Shown here: in pieces, positions 8,412 to 15,381 of the stretch | How positions within the stretch are numbered: position 1 is the stretch's first letter | Layout: each line of letters opens with the position of its first letter | Source of the DNA: an uncultured Roseburia sp. | Lineage (GTDB): Bacteria > Bacillota > Clostridia > Lachnospirales > Lachnospiraceae | Direction: 5' to 3' | Length of the DNA: 64,000 bases | NCBI GenBank assembly: GCA_934309475.1 | Contig: CAKRDK010000009.1 | Location: forward strand, 1 to 64,000 | Translations under genes and position numbers: made by a program | Notes under the pieces: generated by a model | The model's input: only the letters and a program-made list of their open reading frames with translations | Databases searched by the model: none | Told to the model about the DNA's origin: nothing

Positions 8412-8668
8412 CCGCTCACCGCCTTATAGATATCTAACAGACAATAGATTACATCCACCATTGAGCAAGTCTTTAATATCTCATAGTCTCTCGTTTCCCA
8501 TTCTCCGCTAAATTTGTTATAGCAGTATACTGGTGTAACAATACGATAAGAGGTAATCATGCGGCTCTGCTCCTCTGAATAGAACTGATTTTGATTTATT
8601 TTTACAATCATTCCGCATTTTATAATAGCTGTCTGTAATTTTTTCATCTTTCCTTTAAGATTTGCCAC
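8408..8668 (-). CDS. Small phage protein upstream of terminase, function unknown
   Basis: 86 residues starting at GTG (8668-8666), chosen because AAAGGAG precedes it by eight bases. Longer in-frame starts would read through the terminator and tRNA-like element upstream and are rejected. The sequence is mixed alpha/beta with no recognised family. Its stop overlaps the terminase start by four bases (ATGA), so it is coupled to terminase. It may replace a regulatory or packaging helper. Confidence 0.55.
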   Translation of the reverse strand: MANLKGKMKKLQTAIIKCGMIVKINQNQFYSEEQSRMITSYRIVTPVYCYNKFSGEWETRDYEILKTCSMVDVIYCLLDIYKAVSG

Positions 8669-8690
8669 ACAATCATCTCCTTTCATGGCA

Positions 8691-8722
8691 ATAAAAAAGG
8701 ACCGTATACTCATACAGTCCTT
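8691..8722 (-). terminator. Intrinsic terminator of the tRNA-like RNA
   Basis: Minus-strand stem AAGGACTGTAT/ATACGGTCCTT (arms 8722-8712 and 8707-8697, one mismatch) with a four-base loop, followed by six U. It would end the tRNA-like transcript and reduce transcription into the terminase operon from upstream. Confidence 0.8.
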
Positions 8723-8790
8723 GACAAACGTCCGGATTCGAACCGGAGTCACGGCCATCACCATGTAATCCCCCTATACTACTATTTGCC
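8691..8790 (-). ncRNA. Candidate independent tRNA-like small RNA
   Basis: On the minus strand a consensus-spaced promoter would start RNA at the G at 8790. From there, 68 bases resemble a reduced tRNA: 5' GGCAAAT can pair with GTTTGTC at 8729-8723 (two G-U pairs), a D-arm-like TAGT...ATTA encloses GGGGG, and the T-arm has TCCGG, loop TTCGAAT, CCGGA, matching the GGTTCGAATCC box. The anticodon arm only folds with a six-base loop and the variable loop is about two bases, so ordinary tRNA function is doubtful. A strong terminator follows at once. No CCA is encoded. It could be a decayed phage tRNA or a tRNA mimic. Confidence 0.5.
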
Positions 8791-9177
8791 AAGGTCATTA
8801 TACCAAATTTTTCTTACTCTCTCAACCATTTTTCGTTCTTCTGTCGTTAACTTTGCCGCTCCCTTTTGACTATCACTTTCGTTATGATTATATCCATGAT
8901 GTGTGTGTGGTTTTATTCCCTTGTGTGCTTTCTCTAAGTCAATTTGCTTTCTTCTTTTGTTAACATTGTCATAATATGTTATTGACACAAGCCTATTTTC
9001 TTCATTAACGGTCACATACACACGTCCCCTTGTCATGGTCTCCTGTGGTGTTTTGGCTGATGTCGCATCATTATACTGAACAAATTTGATATTGCCACTC
9101 TCGTGCAACGTTGTGTACTCACTGCCATACTTCTTACCTTTATCACTTAATCCGCTACTCGCTCCTCTGCCACCCAT
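8782..9177 (-). CDS. GGRGASSG-motif phage protein, function unknown
   Basis: 131 residues starting MGGRGASSG, a short motif often seen at domain junctions of phage head-associated toxin-like proteins. The C-terminal half has GIKPHTHHGYNHNESDS, a histidine-rich stretch that could bind metal. I chose the ATG at 9177-9175, directly after the stop of the upstream gene (TGA-A-ATG), over a longer start inside it. It may be a detached effector-like domain, but no enzyme family is recognised. The promoter of the tRNA-like RNA lies in its last codons. Confidence 0.55.
   Translation of the reverse strand: MGGRGASSGLSDKGKKYGSEYTTLHESGNIKFVQYNDATSAKTPQETMTRGRVYVTVNEENRLVSITYYDNVNKRRKQIDLEKAHKGIKPHTHHGYNHNESDSQKGAAKLTTEERKMVERVRKIWYNDLGK
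8797..8825 (-). promoter_or_regulatory. Promoter of the tRNA-like RNA
   Basis: TTGAGA (8825-8820), 17-base spacer, TATAAT (8802-8797). The predicted start is exactly the first base of the tRNA-like fold. It lies inside the 3' end of the gene at 8782-9177. Confidence 0.65.
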
Positions 9178-9178
9178 T

Positions 9179-9799
9179 TCATCCCTCACTATTCCATTTA
9201 TCTTCGAACGCATTTATTTTTACGATATCTCCCTTACACTCTTCCGGTACTCTGCCATAAAAAATAACCTGTGTAGGTTCTAACCTTTTTACCATCTCAA
9301 AGTATCCATCAAGAAAGCATTGCTTCTTTTCTGCGCCGTTCTGCGTTCCAACAGATGAAACTGCAACAACACTTTTTGTAGGTTCTCCATCAAAGCACCA
9401 TTCGAACGACTTCCGGTCACTCCAACAAATCGTAGGGATGACATTAATACCATGCATCTGCCAGTACGCACCGAGCCAATGTTTGCGATAGTGATTATAT
9501 ATCTGCAACGGCTTCGGAAAATCCGTATACAGGCTAAAATCCGGTGTCAGCACGTGCTTGAATCGCTGCAACATCGGAATATATCTATCTGGGTCTGTCC
9601 ATACTCTGGTAAATTGGTAATCGTCCAGAAAGAAATGTACTGCCTTGCTCTCTGGATTCTTCGCACTCTTGGCATAGTTGAACCCGATAAACTCTGCACT
9701 CTCAAATTGTGCAGGTTCTATCTCCGGTATCTCATACTGCCCGATTCCATCAAATAACATCCGCTGTGCATTTTCATAATTCCTTTGTGTTTTATACAT
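9179..9799 (-). CDS. DUF4417-like protein
   Basis: 206 residues resembling phage and plasmid DUF4417 proteins: HFFLDDYQFTRVW, PDFSLYTDFPKPLQIYN, VIPTICWSDRKSFEWCF and a C-terminal FYGRVP element. The biochemical role of the family is unknown. A terminator lies just upstream (9870-9897), so it needs its own promoter or readthrough. Its stop is one base from the next gene's start. Confidence 0.7.
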   Translation of the reverse strand: MYKTQRNYENAQRMLFDGIGQYEIPEIEPAQFESAEFIGFNYAKSAKNPESKAVHFFLDDYQFTRVWTDPDRYIPMLQRFKHVLTPDFSLYTDFPKPLQIYNHYRKHWLGAYWQMHGINVIPTICWSDRKSFEWCFDGEPTKSVVAVSSVGTQNGAEKKQCFLDGYFEMVKRLEPTQVIFYGRVPEECKGDIVKINAFEDKWNSEG

Positions 9800-9869
9800 G
9801 GCATAGTCCTCTCCTCATATCATAATTATAAATCAGATAGTCAGAGGTTTTGTGCCAAGTTTAAGCATA

Positions 9870-9897
9870 GAAAAAGAGAGGTTTCTACTCCTCTCTT
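9870..9897 (-). terminator. Intrinsic terminator
   Basis: Stem AAGAGAGG/CCTCTCTT (arms 9897-9890 and 9881-9874), eight-base loop, then UUUUUC on the minus strand. It overlaps the end of the gene at 9885 and would close the leftward early transcript. Confidence 0.7.
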
Positions 9898-10139
9898 CCC
9901 CACTCGATTTTATATTGTCCATTCTTCTCTTCAACCAGATGCGCCATCCTCTGCCGCATCAACCTCTTTGCTGTCCCGCGTCTCCTGTAAAAACTTCTCC
10001 GGCTGATAGGGAGAATGCCATAGTGTGCTTCCAGCATATCATAGCTGGTGCCGCGCACGATGGATTCTGTCAACAGAGAAGCTACAAAGCTGTCTACACT
10101 CATGCAGATTTCATATATTTCTTTTTTATTCAAGTGCAT
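9885..10139 (-). CDS. Small basic phage protein, possible HTH
   Basis: 84 residues beginning MHLNKKEIYEICMSVDSF, with a helix-turn-helix-like centre (YGILPISRRSFYRRRGTAKR) and a basic C-terminal half. I start it at the ATG at 10139-10137 after GGAAGGGGG. The position at the end of the early operon and just before the packaging genes is where late-gene activators sit in many phages, so such a role is possible but unproven. Confidence 0.5.
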   Translation of the reverse strand: MHLNKKEIYEICMSVDSFVASLLTESIVRGTSYDMLEAHYGILPISRRSFYRRRGTAKRLMRQRMAHLVEEKNGQYKIEWGREE

Positions 10140-10163
10140 CCCCCTTCCGTTTTTGTGCAAAAA

Positions 10164-10196
10164 AATACCAACCATCGAATATTGACGGTTGGTATT
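10164..10196 (-). terminator. Intrinsic terminator after moron-like gene
   Basis: Stem AATACCAACC/GGTTGGTATT (arms 10196-10187 and 10173-10164) followed by a U run on the minus strand. The loop carries CGTCAATATTC, part of the 15-base inverted repeat shared with 10,540-10,554. Confidence 0.8.
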
Positions 10197-10202
10197 AAAT
10201 AA

Positions 10203-10496
10203 TTATTTTCGCATTACTTCCTCAAGCTCTTTTACTTTTCTATCATATGCCTTTGATGCCCACTCTATAATTTGCTGTTTATATTTTTTGTCATACAGCT
10301 CTCCATCTAAAAACTCCCCGCTCTTAATAGAATCTTCCTGCTTTATTAAATAATTGTAAGCATTTTCTAAATAAAAATTTTTCCCTTTAATATTTCTTTG
10401 TCTTACATCCATTGCGCCTATCCAATACCCCTTCCTCGCTGCAAGAAAGGGACAACACGTTTGTCTAATAAATTCTCTTATTTCTTTGCTCGTCAT
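10203..10496 (-). CDS. Moron-like small protein with own promoter and terminator
   Basis: 97 residues starting MTSKEIREFIRQTCCPFL after AGGTGAGGG. A charged helical protein with a Cys-Cys pair; family not recognised. It is bracketed by a promoter (TTGAAT, 17, TATAAT) and a strong terminator, the defining layout of a phage moron, i.e. a gene expressed on its own from the lysogen. A 15-base inverted repeat flanks it (10,177-10,191 and 10,540-10,554), which may mark how the cassette was acquired. Confidence 0.55.
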   Translation of the reverse strand: MTSKEIREFIRQTCCPFLAARKGYWIGAMDVRQRNIKGKNFYLENAYNYLIKQEDSIKSGEFLDGELYDKKYKQQIIEWASKAYDRKVKELEEVMRK

Positions 10497-10527
10497 ATAA
10501 TTTCCCTCACCTCTATGTAATAAGAAA

Positions 10528-10556
10528 ATTATACCACTACAACCGTCAATATTCAA
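10528..10556 (-). promoter_or_regulatory. Promoter of moron-like gene
   Basis: TTGAAT (10556-10551), 17-base spacer, TATAAT (10533-10528) on the minus strand, 32 bases before the start codon. The spacer contains one arm of the 15-base inverted repeat. Confidence 0.65.
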
Positions 10557-10583
10557 TTATCAATGTACTACAAATTTAATCAT

Positions 10584-10817
10584 TTAATATTCAGCCAAAG
10601 CATTTGCTACTATGCCGGCTAAATTATCTACAATTCTGTTAGCAATTTCGTTGGTTTTAACCTCTTTTACTAAGTTATCCGCATTTAACTCCTTCCAACT
10701 CTCACGAACTACCTTATACACCGTTTGACCTACCGATAGCAGACGCGGTGGCTCATTGTCTGTGGCAACCGGAGTAAGTAAATCCATAAGGCTCATTTGA
10801 CCTTCACATTGAATCAT
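10584..10817 (-). CDS. Small phage protein coupled to adenine methylase
   Basis: 77 residues, MIQCEGQMSLMDLL at the start, mixed charged helices after. The ATG overlaps the stop of the methylase gene by four bases (ATGA). Family not recognised. The SLMDLL motif resembles the short binding peptides seen at the ends of phage replication or modification proteins (also MSLKDFM at the end of the protein at 13,742), but this is only a resemblance. Confidence 0.5.
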   Translation of the reverse strand: MIQCEGQMSLMDLLTPVATDNEPPRLLSVGQTVYKVVRESWKELNADNLVKEVKTNEIANRIVDNLAGIVANALAEY

Positions 10818-11647
10818 GGCATCACCTCTGGAAAGTCCATGAAATTCATCTGCAAATCAGCCTTATAATTCATCCACACTGTTTCAATCCGTGGCTTTCC
10901 ATGCTCCGCACAGCTTGAAAACTGCTTTTTCTCCCATCCAGTCAGATAGTCGTTATACATTTCCGTTTCATATCCAGACAACATGATTTTCGCTTTACTC
11001 TGCAGTAATGCTTTTAATAATTCTTCGTGATCCGAATCGGTCATCTCATGCTTATACTGTTTTCCTGTCCTTGTGCCTAATACATATGGCGGGTCAATAT
11101 ACATAAATACGTTGCTGTAATTAAATCTCTCAATCACTTCCAACGCTGGGCGATTCTCAATCTGTACCATGCGCAACCGTTCTGCTATTTCAATAATCCA
11201 TTCCGGCAGACGGTACCAGTTCCATAATGCATATGCCCTTTCTCTTCCGACAACATCATTTTTCCAACCTACCTTGTAACCATTAGTGCGGAACCCGTGC
11301 CCTTGCCAACACTGGATTAAAAATCGTAATGCTTTATGATACGGTTCATCCGGCATCATCAGCTCCCATACATCCAGCTTATATGTATCCTCATATTTTT
11401 CACGGCTGAAAGGTGTAGTCATTACCATTCTAGCCAGACGTTCCGAATCTTCCTGTATACATCGAAAAAGATTCACAACATCATGGTCTATGTCGTTAAT
11501 CGTCTCAATATCTGACACTGGTTTATTAAATAACACGGCACCGCTTCCAAAGAATGGTTCTACATAGCTGTGATGTTCCGGTATCAATTCCACCAACTTG
11601 GAAGCTATATTCCATTTACTTCCCGGATATTTCAATATTGTTCTCAT
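10814..11647 (-). CDS. DNA N6-adenine methyltransferase (Dam/D12 class)
   Basis: 277 residues. Motif I-like YPGSKWNIASKL at the N-terminus and EPFFGSGAVLFNKP form the SAM-binding part; catalytic motif IV is YIDPPYVLG (about residue 180). This is the D12/Dam class that methylates adenine, commonly GATC. I start at the ATG at 11647-11645, which follows GGAGGAATAGC; the longer frame has no such site. It follows the C5 methylase by about 40 bases, so the two modify phage DNA together, probably against host restriction. Confidence 0.9.
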   Translation of the reverse strand: MRTILKYPGSKWNIASKLVELIPEHHSYVEPFFGSGAVLFNKPVSDIETINDIDHDVVNLFRCIQEDSERLARMVMTTPFSREKYEDTYKLDVWELMMPDEPYHKALRFLIQCWQGHGFRTNGYKVGWKNDVVGRERAYALWNWYRLPEWIIEIAERLRMVQIENRPALEVIERFNYSNVFMYIDPPYVLGTRTGKQYKHEMTDSDHEELLKALLQSKAKIMLSGYETEMYNDYLTGWEKKQFSSCAEHGKPRIETVWMNYKADLQMNFMDFPEVMP

Positions 11648-11687
11648 GCTATTCCTCCAACGCTTGTCTCGATAAATTCTAAATTTA

Positions 11688-13400
11688 TCACGCAAACCGG
11701 AGCTGTCCGGTCTGCTCTGCTTCTATCTTCATGTTCGGTGTGCGCTCCGCCACGCACAGTTCTGGCAAATTCGCCCTAACTAATGCTGCTGGTATCGGTG
11801 GACAAACTGCATTGCCGCATCTTCGCACCTGTTCGCTTCTCGGATATGTCTTGCCGGTATAATCATGGTCAATTATGTAATCACCTGGGAATCCCTGGCA
11901 TCTATACAGCTCTCTTGGTTCTAACATCCGAAGTCCAATGTCTACTATCTGATAATCCACACCCTCGATTGTTACTAGACCAAATCTATCCTTTGTTGTA
12001 ACTGTATCAAGTGGTTGCTCTATATCCTGTCCTGTGGCATCTCCATAGTATTTAATCAAAAACGCTCTAACCTCTCCGAAATGCCCGGCTGACGTCGTAA
12101 TTGTGTGCAGTGGCTCCCTCTCATCTTGTCCAATACCGCTTTTATAGAATTTACTCAAAAATGATGTAACCAATCCATATCGATTTGAACCATCTACTGT
12201 CATAATCGGGTTCCCAATCGTCTGCCCTCTTACCCCATCCTTTGATGTCTCTGAATGATACTGAATAAGAGTTGGACTGATAAGACACTGTTGATTTCCT
12301 GTTGTGATGGTATGTATTGGGTCTTTGCAATTACCACCTGAATGATTTGTCGTATTGGTTCCCATATAAGGTGCAAGTTTCGGTTCAATTAAACAATGCT
12401 CGTTCTTACTCACGATTGTTGTAAGCGGCTCTCTTACATCCTTACTCCTATCCTTTGTAAATCCCGTCTGCCCTATCTGTACCATATAAGGCTCTACCAC
12501 GCCAAATCCGTGCTTACCTGTCACAGTGCTCAACGGCTCGTTTGTACTCTTACAATAGTCGGATTTTGCTCCACTATGATTAACTTGAACAATAAATGGC
12601 TCTGCATTATCGATTACAAATTTCTTTAATCCTCTGGCAATTCGCTCCATTGTCTTCGGTGCAAGAGGTCTCTTTGCCCTGATTCCATACTTCTCTTTAA
12701 TTTCTTCCGTCGTGTCAAAAATACTTGGACACGGAAGCGAAAAATCCAGCTGCGTATAGGCTCCCACATATGGTTTAAGTAACCCAGCTTTTACCTCATC
12801 GCTGCCTGCTGGTCCGTGTGTCGGCTCTGGCCATATAATTGGCTTGCCATCACATCGTGCAATCATAAAGAATCTCTTGCGCATAGTGGGTGCGCCGTAA
12901 TCAGCGGCAATTAGCTCCCGAAACTGTACTTCGTATCCCAAATCTGTAAGCTGCCGGACAAATTTTCCAAACGTCTCGCCCTGCTTTGCCTTAATCGGAT
13001 GGTGCCGCCGCCCAAGTGGACCCCAAGTTTTAAATTCTTCTACATTCTCCAACATGATTACTCTCGGTCGCACCAGCCCCGCCCATCGACAGGCTACCCA
13101 GGCAAGACCTCGAATATTTTTATCTTTTGGCTTTCCACCTTTCGCTTTTGAAAAGTGCTTGCAATCCGGTGAGAACCAGGCAAGTGCCACTGGATGACCA
13201 TTGCAGGCTTCCACTGGGTCAACCGCCCAGACGTTTTCACAGTAATGCTTTGTATTGGGATGATTCGCCTTGTGCATCTTAATGGCTTCCGGATCATGAT
13301 TAATTGCTATATCTACACTGTATCCGGTCGCTAATTCCATACCGGTGGAAGCCCCACCCCCACCAGCGAAATTGTCAACTATTAATTCTCCGTTTATCAT
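11688..13400 (-). CDS. DNA C5-cytosine methyltransferase with internal repeats
   Basis: 570 residues. Motif I is NFAGGGGASTGMELA (about 10-24); the catalytic loop is FSPDCKHFSKAKGG with Cys80, where most family members have PCQ; ENV occurs near residue 120 and the C-terminal motif near GYRCQGFPGDY-like RCQGFPGDYII. Between about residues 285 and 480 there are roughly five imperfect repeats built around (E/D)PLxTITxxxxxGLV, replacing the usual compact target-recognition domain. This makes it much longer than simple bacterial enzymes. The start codon has no nearby ribosome site (see the leader entry). Confidence 0.88.
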   Translation of the reverse strand: MINGELIVDNFAGGGGASTGMELATGYSVDIAINHDPEAIKMHKANHPNTKHYCENVWAVDPVEACNGHPVALAWFSPDCKHFSKAKGGKPKDKNIRGLAWVACRWAGLVRPRVIMLENVEEFKTWGPLGRRHHPIKAKQGETFGKFVRQLTDLGYEVQFRELIAADYGAPTMRKRFFMIARCDGKPIIWPEPTHGPAGSDEVKAGLLKPYVGAYTQLDFSLPCPSIFDTTEEIKEKYGIRAKRPLAPKTMERIARGLKKFVIDNAEPFIVQVNHSGAKSDYCKSTNEPLSTVTGKHGFGVVEPYMVQIGQTGFTKDRSKDVREPLTTIVSKNEHCLIEPKLAPYMGTNTTNHSGGNCKDPIHTITTGNQQCLISPTLIQYHSETSKDGVRGQTIGNPIMTVDGSNRYGLVTSFLSKFYKSGIGQDEREPLHTITTSAGHFGEVRAFLIKYYGDATGQDIEQPLDTVTTKDRFGLVTIEGVDYQIVDIGLRMLEPRELYRCQGFPGDYIIDHDYTGKTYPRSEQVRRCGNAVCPPIPAALVRANLPELCVAERTPNMKIEAEQTGQLRFA

Positions 13401-13452
13401 TTTTCAAAAGGAACCCGGCGCGCCTTTTATCCGGATAGGTTCCGGCTCCTTT
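13401..13452 (-). promoter_or_regulatory. Split ribosome-binding site bridged by hairpin, upstream of C5 methylase
   Basis: The only good Shine-Dalgarno sequence, AAAGGAG (13452-13446), is 45 bases from the ATG, too far to work linearly. Between them GGAACC (13443-13438) pairs with GGTTCC (13415-13410); the loop holds two 8-base palindromes (ATCCGGAT and GGCGCGCC). Folding this hairpin would leave about 11 bases between site and ATG. An in-frame TGA two codons before the ATG excludes an earlier start. Similar bridged sites are known for T4 gene 25. Confidence 0.5.
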
Positions 13453-13605
13453 CTTGAATTTTCTCTCTAAACAAACTATAATAATGTTGTATCTATGCCA
13501 ACAACCTTTATACTTGTGACATTTTTATCCTGTTGCTCCGTCATGTGGTCAAACAACCTAAAAAATAACTGTAGTTTCAGATTCATTTTTTCAGGAGGTA
13601 CACTT

Positions 13606-13680
13606 GTGACAATACTTTCATTCTTACAAAACGTTTCGGCGGGTGCAGGCGAGCGCGGGTTTTGCATTTGGAACCAATGA
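13606..13680 (+). CDS. Possible 24-residue peptide on opposite strand
   Basis: A GTG codon seven bases after a perfect AGGAGG (13593-13598) opens a 24-codon frame ending at TGA 13678-13680 (starts VTILSFLQNVSAGAG). It is the only + strand coding candidate in the 340-base gap 13,401-13,741, and it overlaps the 5' part of the tRNA-like segment. No good + strand promoter is seen. It may be a coincidence. Confidence 0.25.
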   Translation: MTILSFLQNVSAGAGERGFCIWNQ

Positions 13681-13743
13681 AACAGGAGCAAGGCTCAAGT
13701 ATAAGTTTGGGCGCCGAGGGGTTCAAATCCCCTCAAACCCGCT
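13655..13743 (+). ncRNA. tRNA-like segment (degenerate tRNA or attachment-site relic)
   Basis: 5' GCGGGTTT pairs perfectly with AAACCCGC at the 3' end; the T-arm is GAGGGG, loop TTCAAAT, CCCCTC, with the GGTTCAAATCC box; a D-arm-like CATT/AATG hairpin holds GG. The centre (about 36 bases) does not form a proper anticodon arm, and acceptor plus T stems add to about 14 pairs, more than the usual 12. It is therefore not a normal tRNA. The 3' part could be a tRNA-end fragment left by another integrating element. It ends on the stop codon of the next gene. Confidence 0.35.
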
Positions 13744-14959
13744 ATTTCATAAAATCTTTCAAACTCATCTGCCCCTTACAGTTACCACCGATTGTAGAAG
13801 GTTCCCAGCCAACTCCTATATAGTCCAGCACCTTCGCCCAGCCATAGTCATTCCCGTCTTTGTCCTTGCACAAGTGAAACATCAGATAATCCCACTCTTT
13901 CGGATTGCTCTCATGAAGCAAATCAAACCTGTGTGGTCGCTTCTCCATATGGATTCCGAACCCGCACATACTGCATCCAGTACGCTGTGCCTTGGTGGTG
14001 TAAAGCGTTCCATCTGGTTTTTTCTCAATTGTTCCGTATATCTCAGGAATGATGCTTTCAGGCATTTCAAAACATTCCGAAATCCGCCCTTCTTTCAACA
14101 GCCTTTCGTAGTATCGCTCTCTCAATCCGTTTTTCCATAGCTCGTCCATCTCTAATGCAAGTTTCAAAATATCCTGCCTGCCAAAGATAGCAAATGGCGC
14201 TGACCGGATGGTCGATGCTCCAAAATAGTTACATCCATTCATCCGCAGGCTCTTGGCGCGCCTGCCGCCCTCCGATGCCATAAGCCCAAGATAAGGCACA
14301 CTGTTATGTTCCTTCCCCCAGTCATCACAATTCTTTTCTTTGAGGTAATAACAACATTTCGCGGACACCAGAAAATCCGGTTTCTGGAAGTTGCATCCTT
14401 CATTCTCGTTCTCATACCCGCCAAACAACTCAAGCCACCTCTGTTTTAACTGCATCTTGGAGTTTTTCTGCCACCCGCCATATGCCCCTGTCTCACCAGT
14501 AATAATCGCATGGCGCACTATCTTGTTTTTCTCTGTGGGATTCTGGAGCAGTTCTATCTTCCCGGCAAGCTCTTTAGATATGACCGGAAATCCAAATTCC
14601 TGTATCACTTTTGCTTTTGTCCAACAGGTGCCATCATCTCGTTTCAGTGGCGGCACATTGATGATTCCAAGCGCCTTATGTACTATCTGGATGCTTTTAT
14701 CTTCCAGCATAGACGCGCTCACACCCGGCGCATTTATATGGCAAATTTCGTGCAAAAACAAATATAGGACAATGCTATCCAACCCGCCAACAGATACATG
14801 ATAATTCAATTGTCTTCCGTCACACTCATTTGCAAATTCTTCTGCTCTTATCTGCGCGTATCTTCTCTTAAATTCATACGGCTGTTTTTCCTTCTGCATA
14901 AACGAAGCAATCTTTTCTTTTGTTCCAAGACGTTCCATTCTTTCCTGTACTGATTCCAT
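13742..14959 (-). CDS. PP-loop ATPase, PAPS-reductase-like phage protein
   Basis: 405 residues. HVSVGGLDSIVL (about 54-65) is the SGGxDS ATP-pyrophosphatase P-loop of the PAPS reductase/DndC superfamily, enzymes that adenylate substrates for sulfur or nitrogen transfer. Downstream Cys residues (AKCCYYLKEKNC, TGCSMCGFG) could bind a metal or Fe-S cluster. Free sulfate assimilation is unlikely in a phage. Its position next to two DNA methylases makes a nucleic-acid modification role plausible; this is inference. The C-terminus GQMSLKDFMK resembles the short SLMDLL motif of a neighbouring protein. The upstream ribosome site is weak. Confidence 0.75.
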   Translation of the reverse strand: MESVQERMERLGTKEKIASFMQKEKQPYEFKRRYAQIRAEEFANECDGRQLNYHVSVGGLDSIVLYLFLHEICHINAPGVSASMLEDKSIQIVHKALGIINVPPLKRDDGTCWTKAKVIQEFGFPVISKELAGKIELLQNPTEKNKIVRHAIITGETGAYGGWQKNSKMQLKQRWLELFGGYENENEGCNFQKPDFLVSAKCCYYLKEKNCDDWGKEHNSVPYLGLMASEGGRRAKSLRMNGCNYFGASTIRSAPFAIFGRQDILKLALEMDELWKNGLRERYYERLLKEGRISECFEMPESIIPEIYGTIEKKPDGTLYTTKAQRTGCSMCGFGIHMEKRPHRFDLLHESNPKEWDYLMFHLCKDKDGNDYGWAKVLDYIGVGWEPSTIGGNCKGQMSLKDFMK

Positions 14960-14971
14960 TTCTTCACGGAG

Positions 14972-14985
14972 TAAAGAGCTCTTTA
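14972..14985. repeat. 14-base perfect palindrome
   Basis: TAAAGAGCTCTTTA lies 13 bases upstream of the PP-loop gene start, between a strong but orphan AAAGGAGTGAGAGG and the ATG. It could be an operator or a small RNA hairpin controlling translation. Short palindromes of this length also arise by chance. Confidence 0.3.
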
Positions 14986-15018
14986 ACGCTGGCCAGCAAA
15001 CCTCTCACTCCTTTCGAT

Positions 15019-15156
15019 TTACTTTAAAATTTCATCTAAACAAGCATTCCAGCCTTTTCGGAGGATGCTTTTTTCAACACTTTCATACCCATGTTTAAGC
15101 TCTGGGATTTTCTCCGGCAACTCCTGAAGCGGACACCAGTCCGGCTTATGGTAACA
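15019..15156 (-). pseudogene. C-terminal remnant of a phage protein (KPDWCPLQELPEK type)
   Basis: An open stretch of about 45 codons, with no plausible start, encodes a sequence with PDWCPLQELP, ELKHGYESVE and LRKGWNACLDEIL. This is the usual C-terminal end of a common Firmicutes phage protein. It lies just after the stop of the gene at 15161 in another frame, so either that gene was frameshifted or two fragments were joined by deletion. Confidence 0.5.
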
Positions 15157-15160
15157 ATAA

Positions 15161-15379
15161 TCATCTTAGCAAATTCAAGATAAAGTTTGTCTTGCTAGGA
15201 ATGGAATATACATCCGCACCAATTCCACATGGCAACCGCAGGAGTAATCCTTGTTCTTCGGCATCCTCATAATCGGCAAGCCTGTTGCAGCATCTTCCAT
15301 GTCCGTTTTTTCTAATTGTCGGATCAGGAATAGCTTGTCTATTTTCTCCATCATCAATCCATTTCGTTAACCTCTCCAT
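15161..15379 (-). CDS. MERLTK-type small phage protein, probably truncated
   Basis: 72 residues. It begins MERLTKWIDDGENRQAI and has CNRLADYEDAEEQGL and LRLPCGIGADVYSI, the pattern of a very common phage protein of unknown function. Family members continue well beyond VY(S/R)I; here the frame ends after ten more residues, and a C-terminal-like piece follows in another frame (15,019-15,156). The protein is therefore probably shortened. Confidence 0.6.
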   Translation of the reverse strand: MERLTKWIDDGENRQAIPDPTIRKNGHGRCCNRLADYEDAEEQGLLLRLPCGIGADVYSIPSKTNFILNLLR

Positions 15380-15381
15380 AC

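Noticed and set aside
7783..8511. 242-codon + strand frame opposite terminase
   Set aside because: It is the antisense shadow of the terminase gene; no ribosome site and low-complexity Ser-rich translation.
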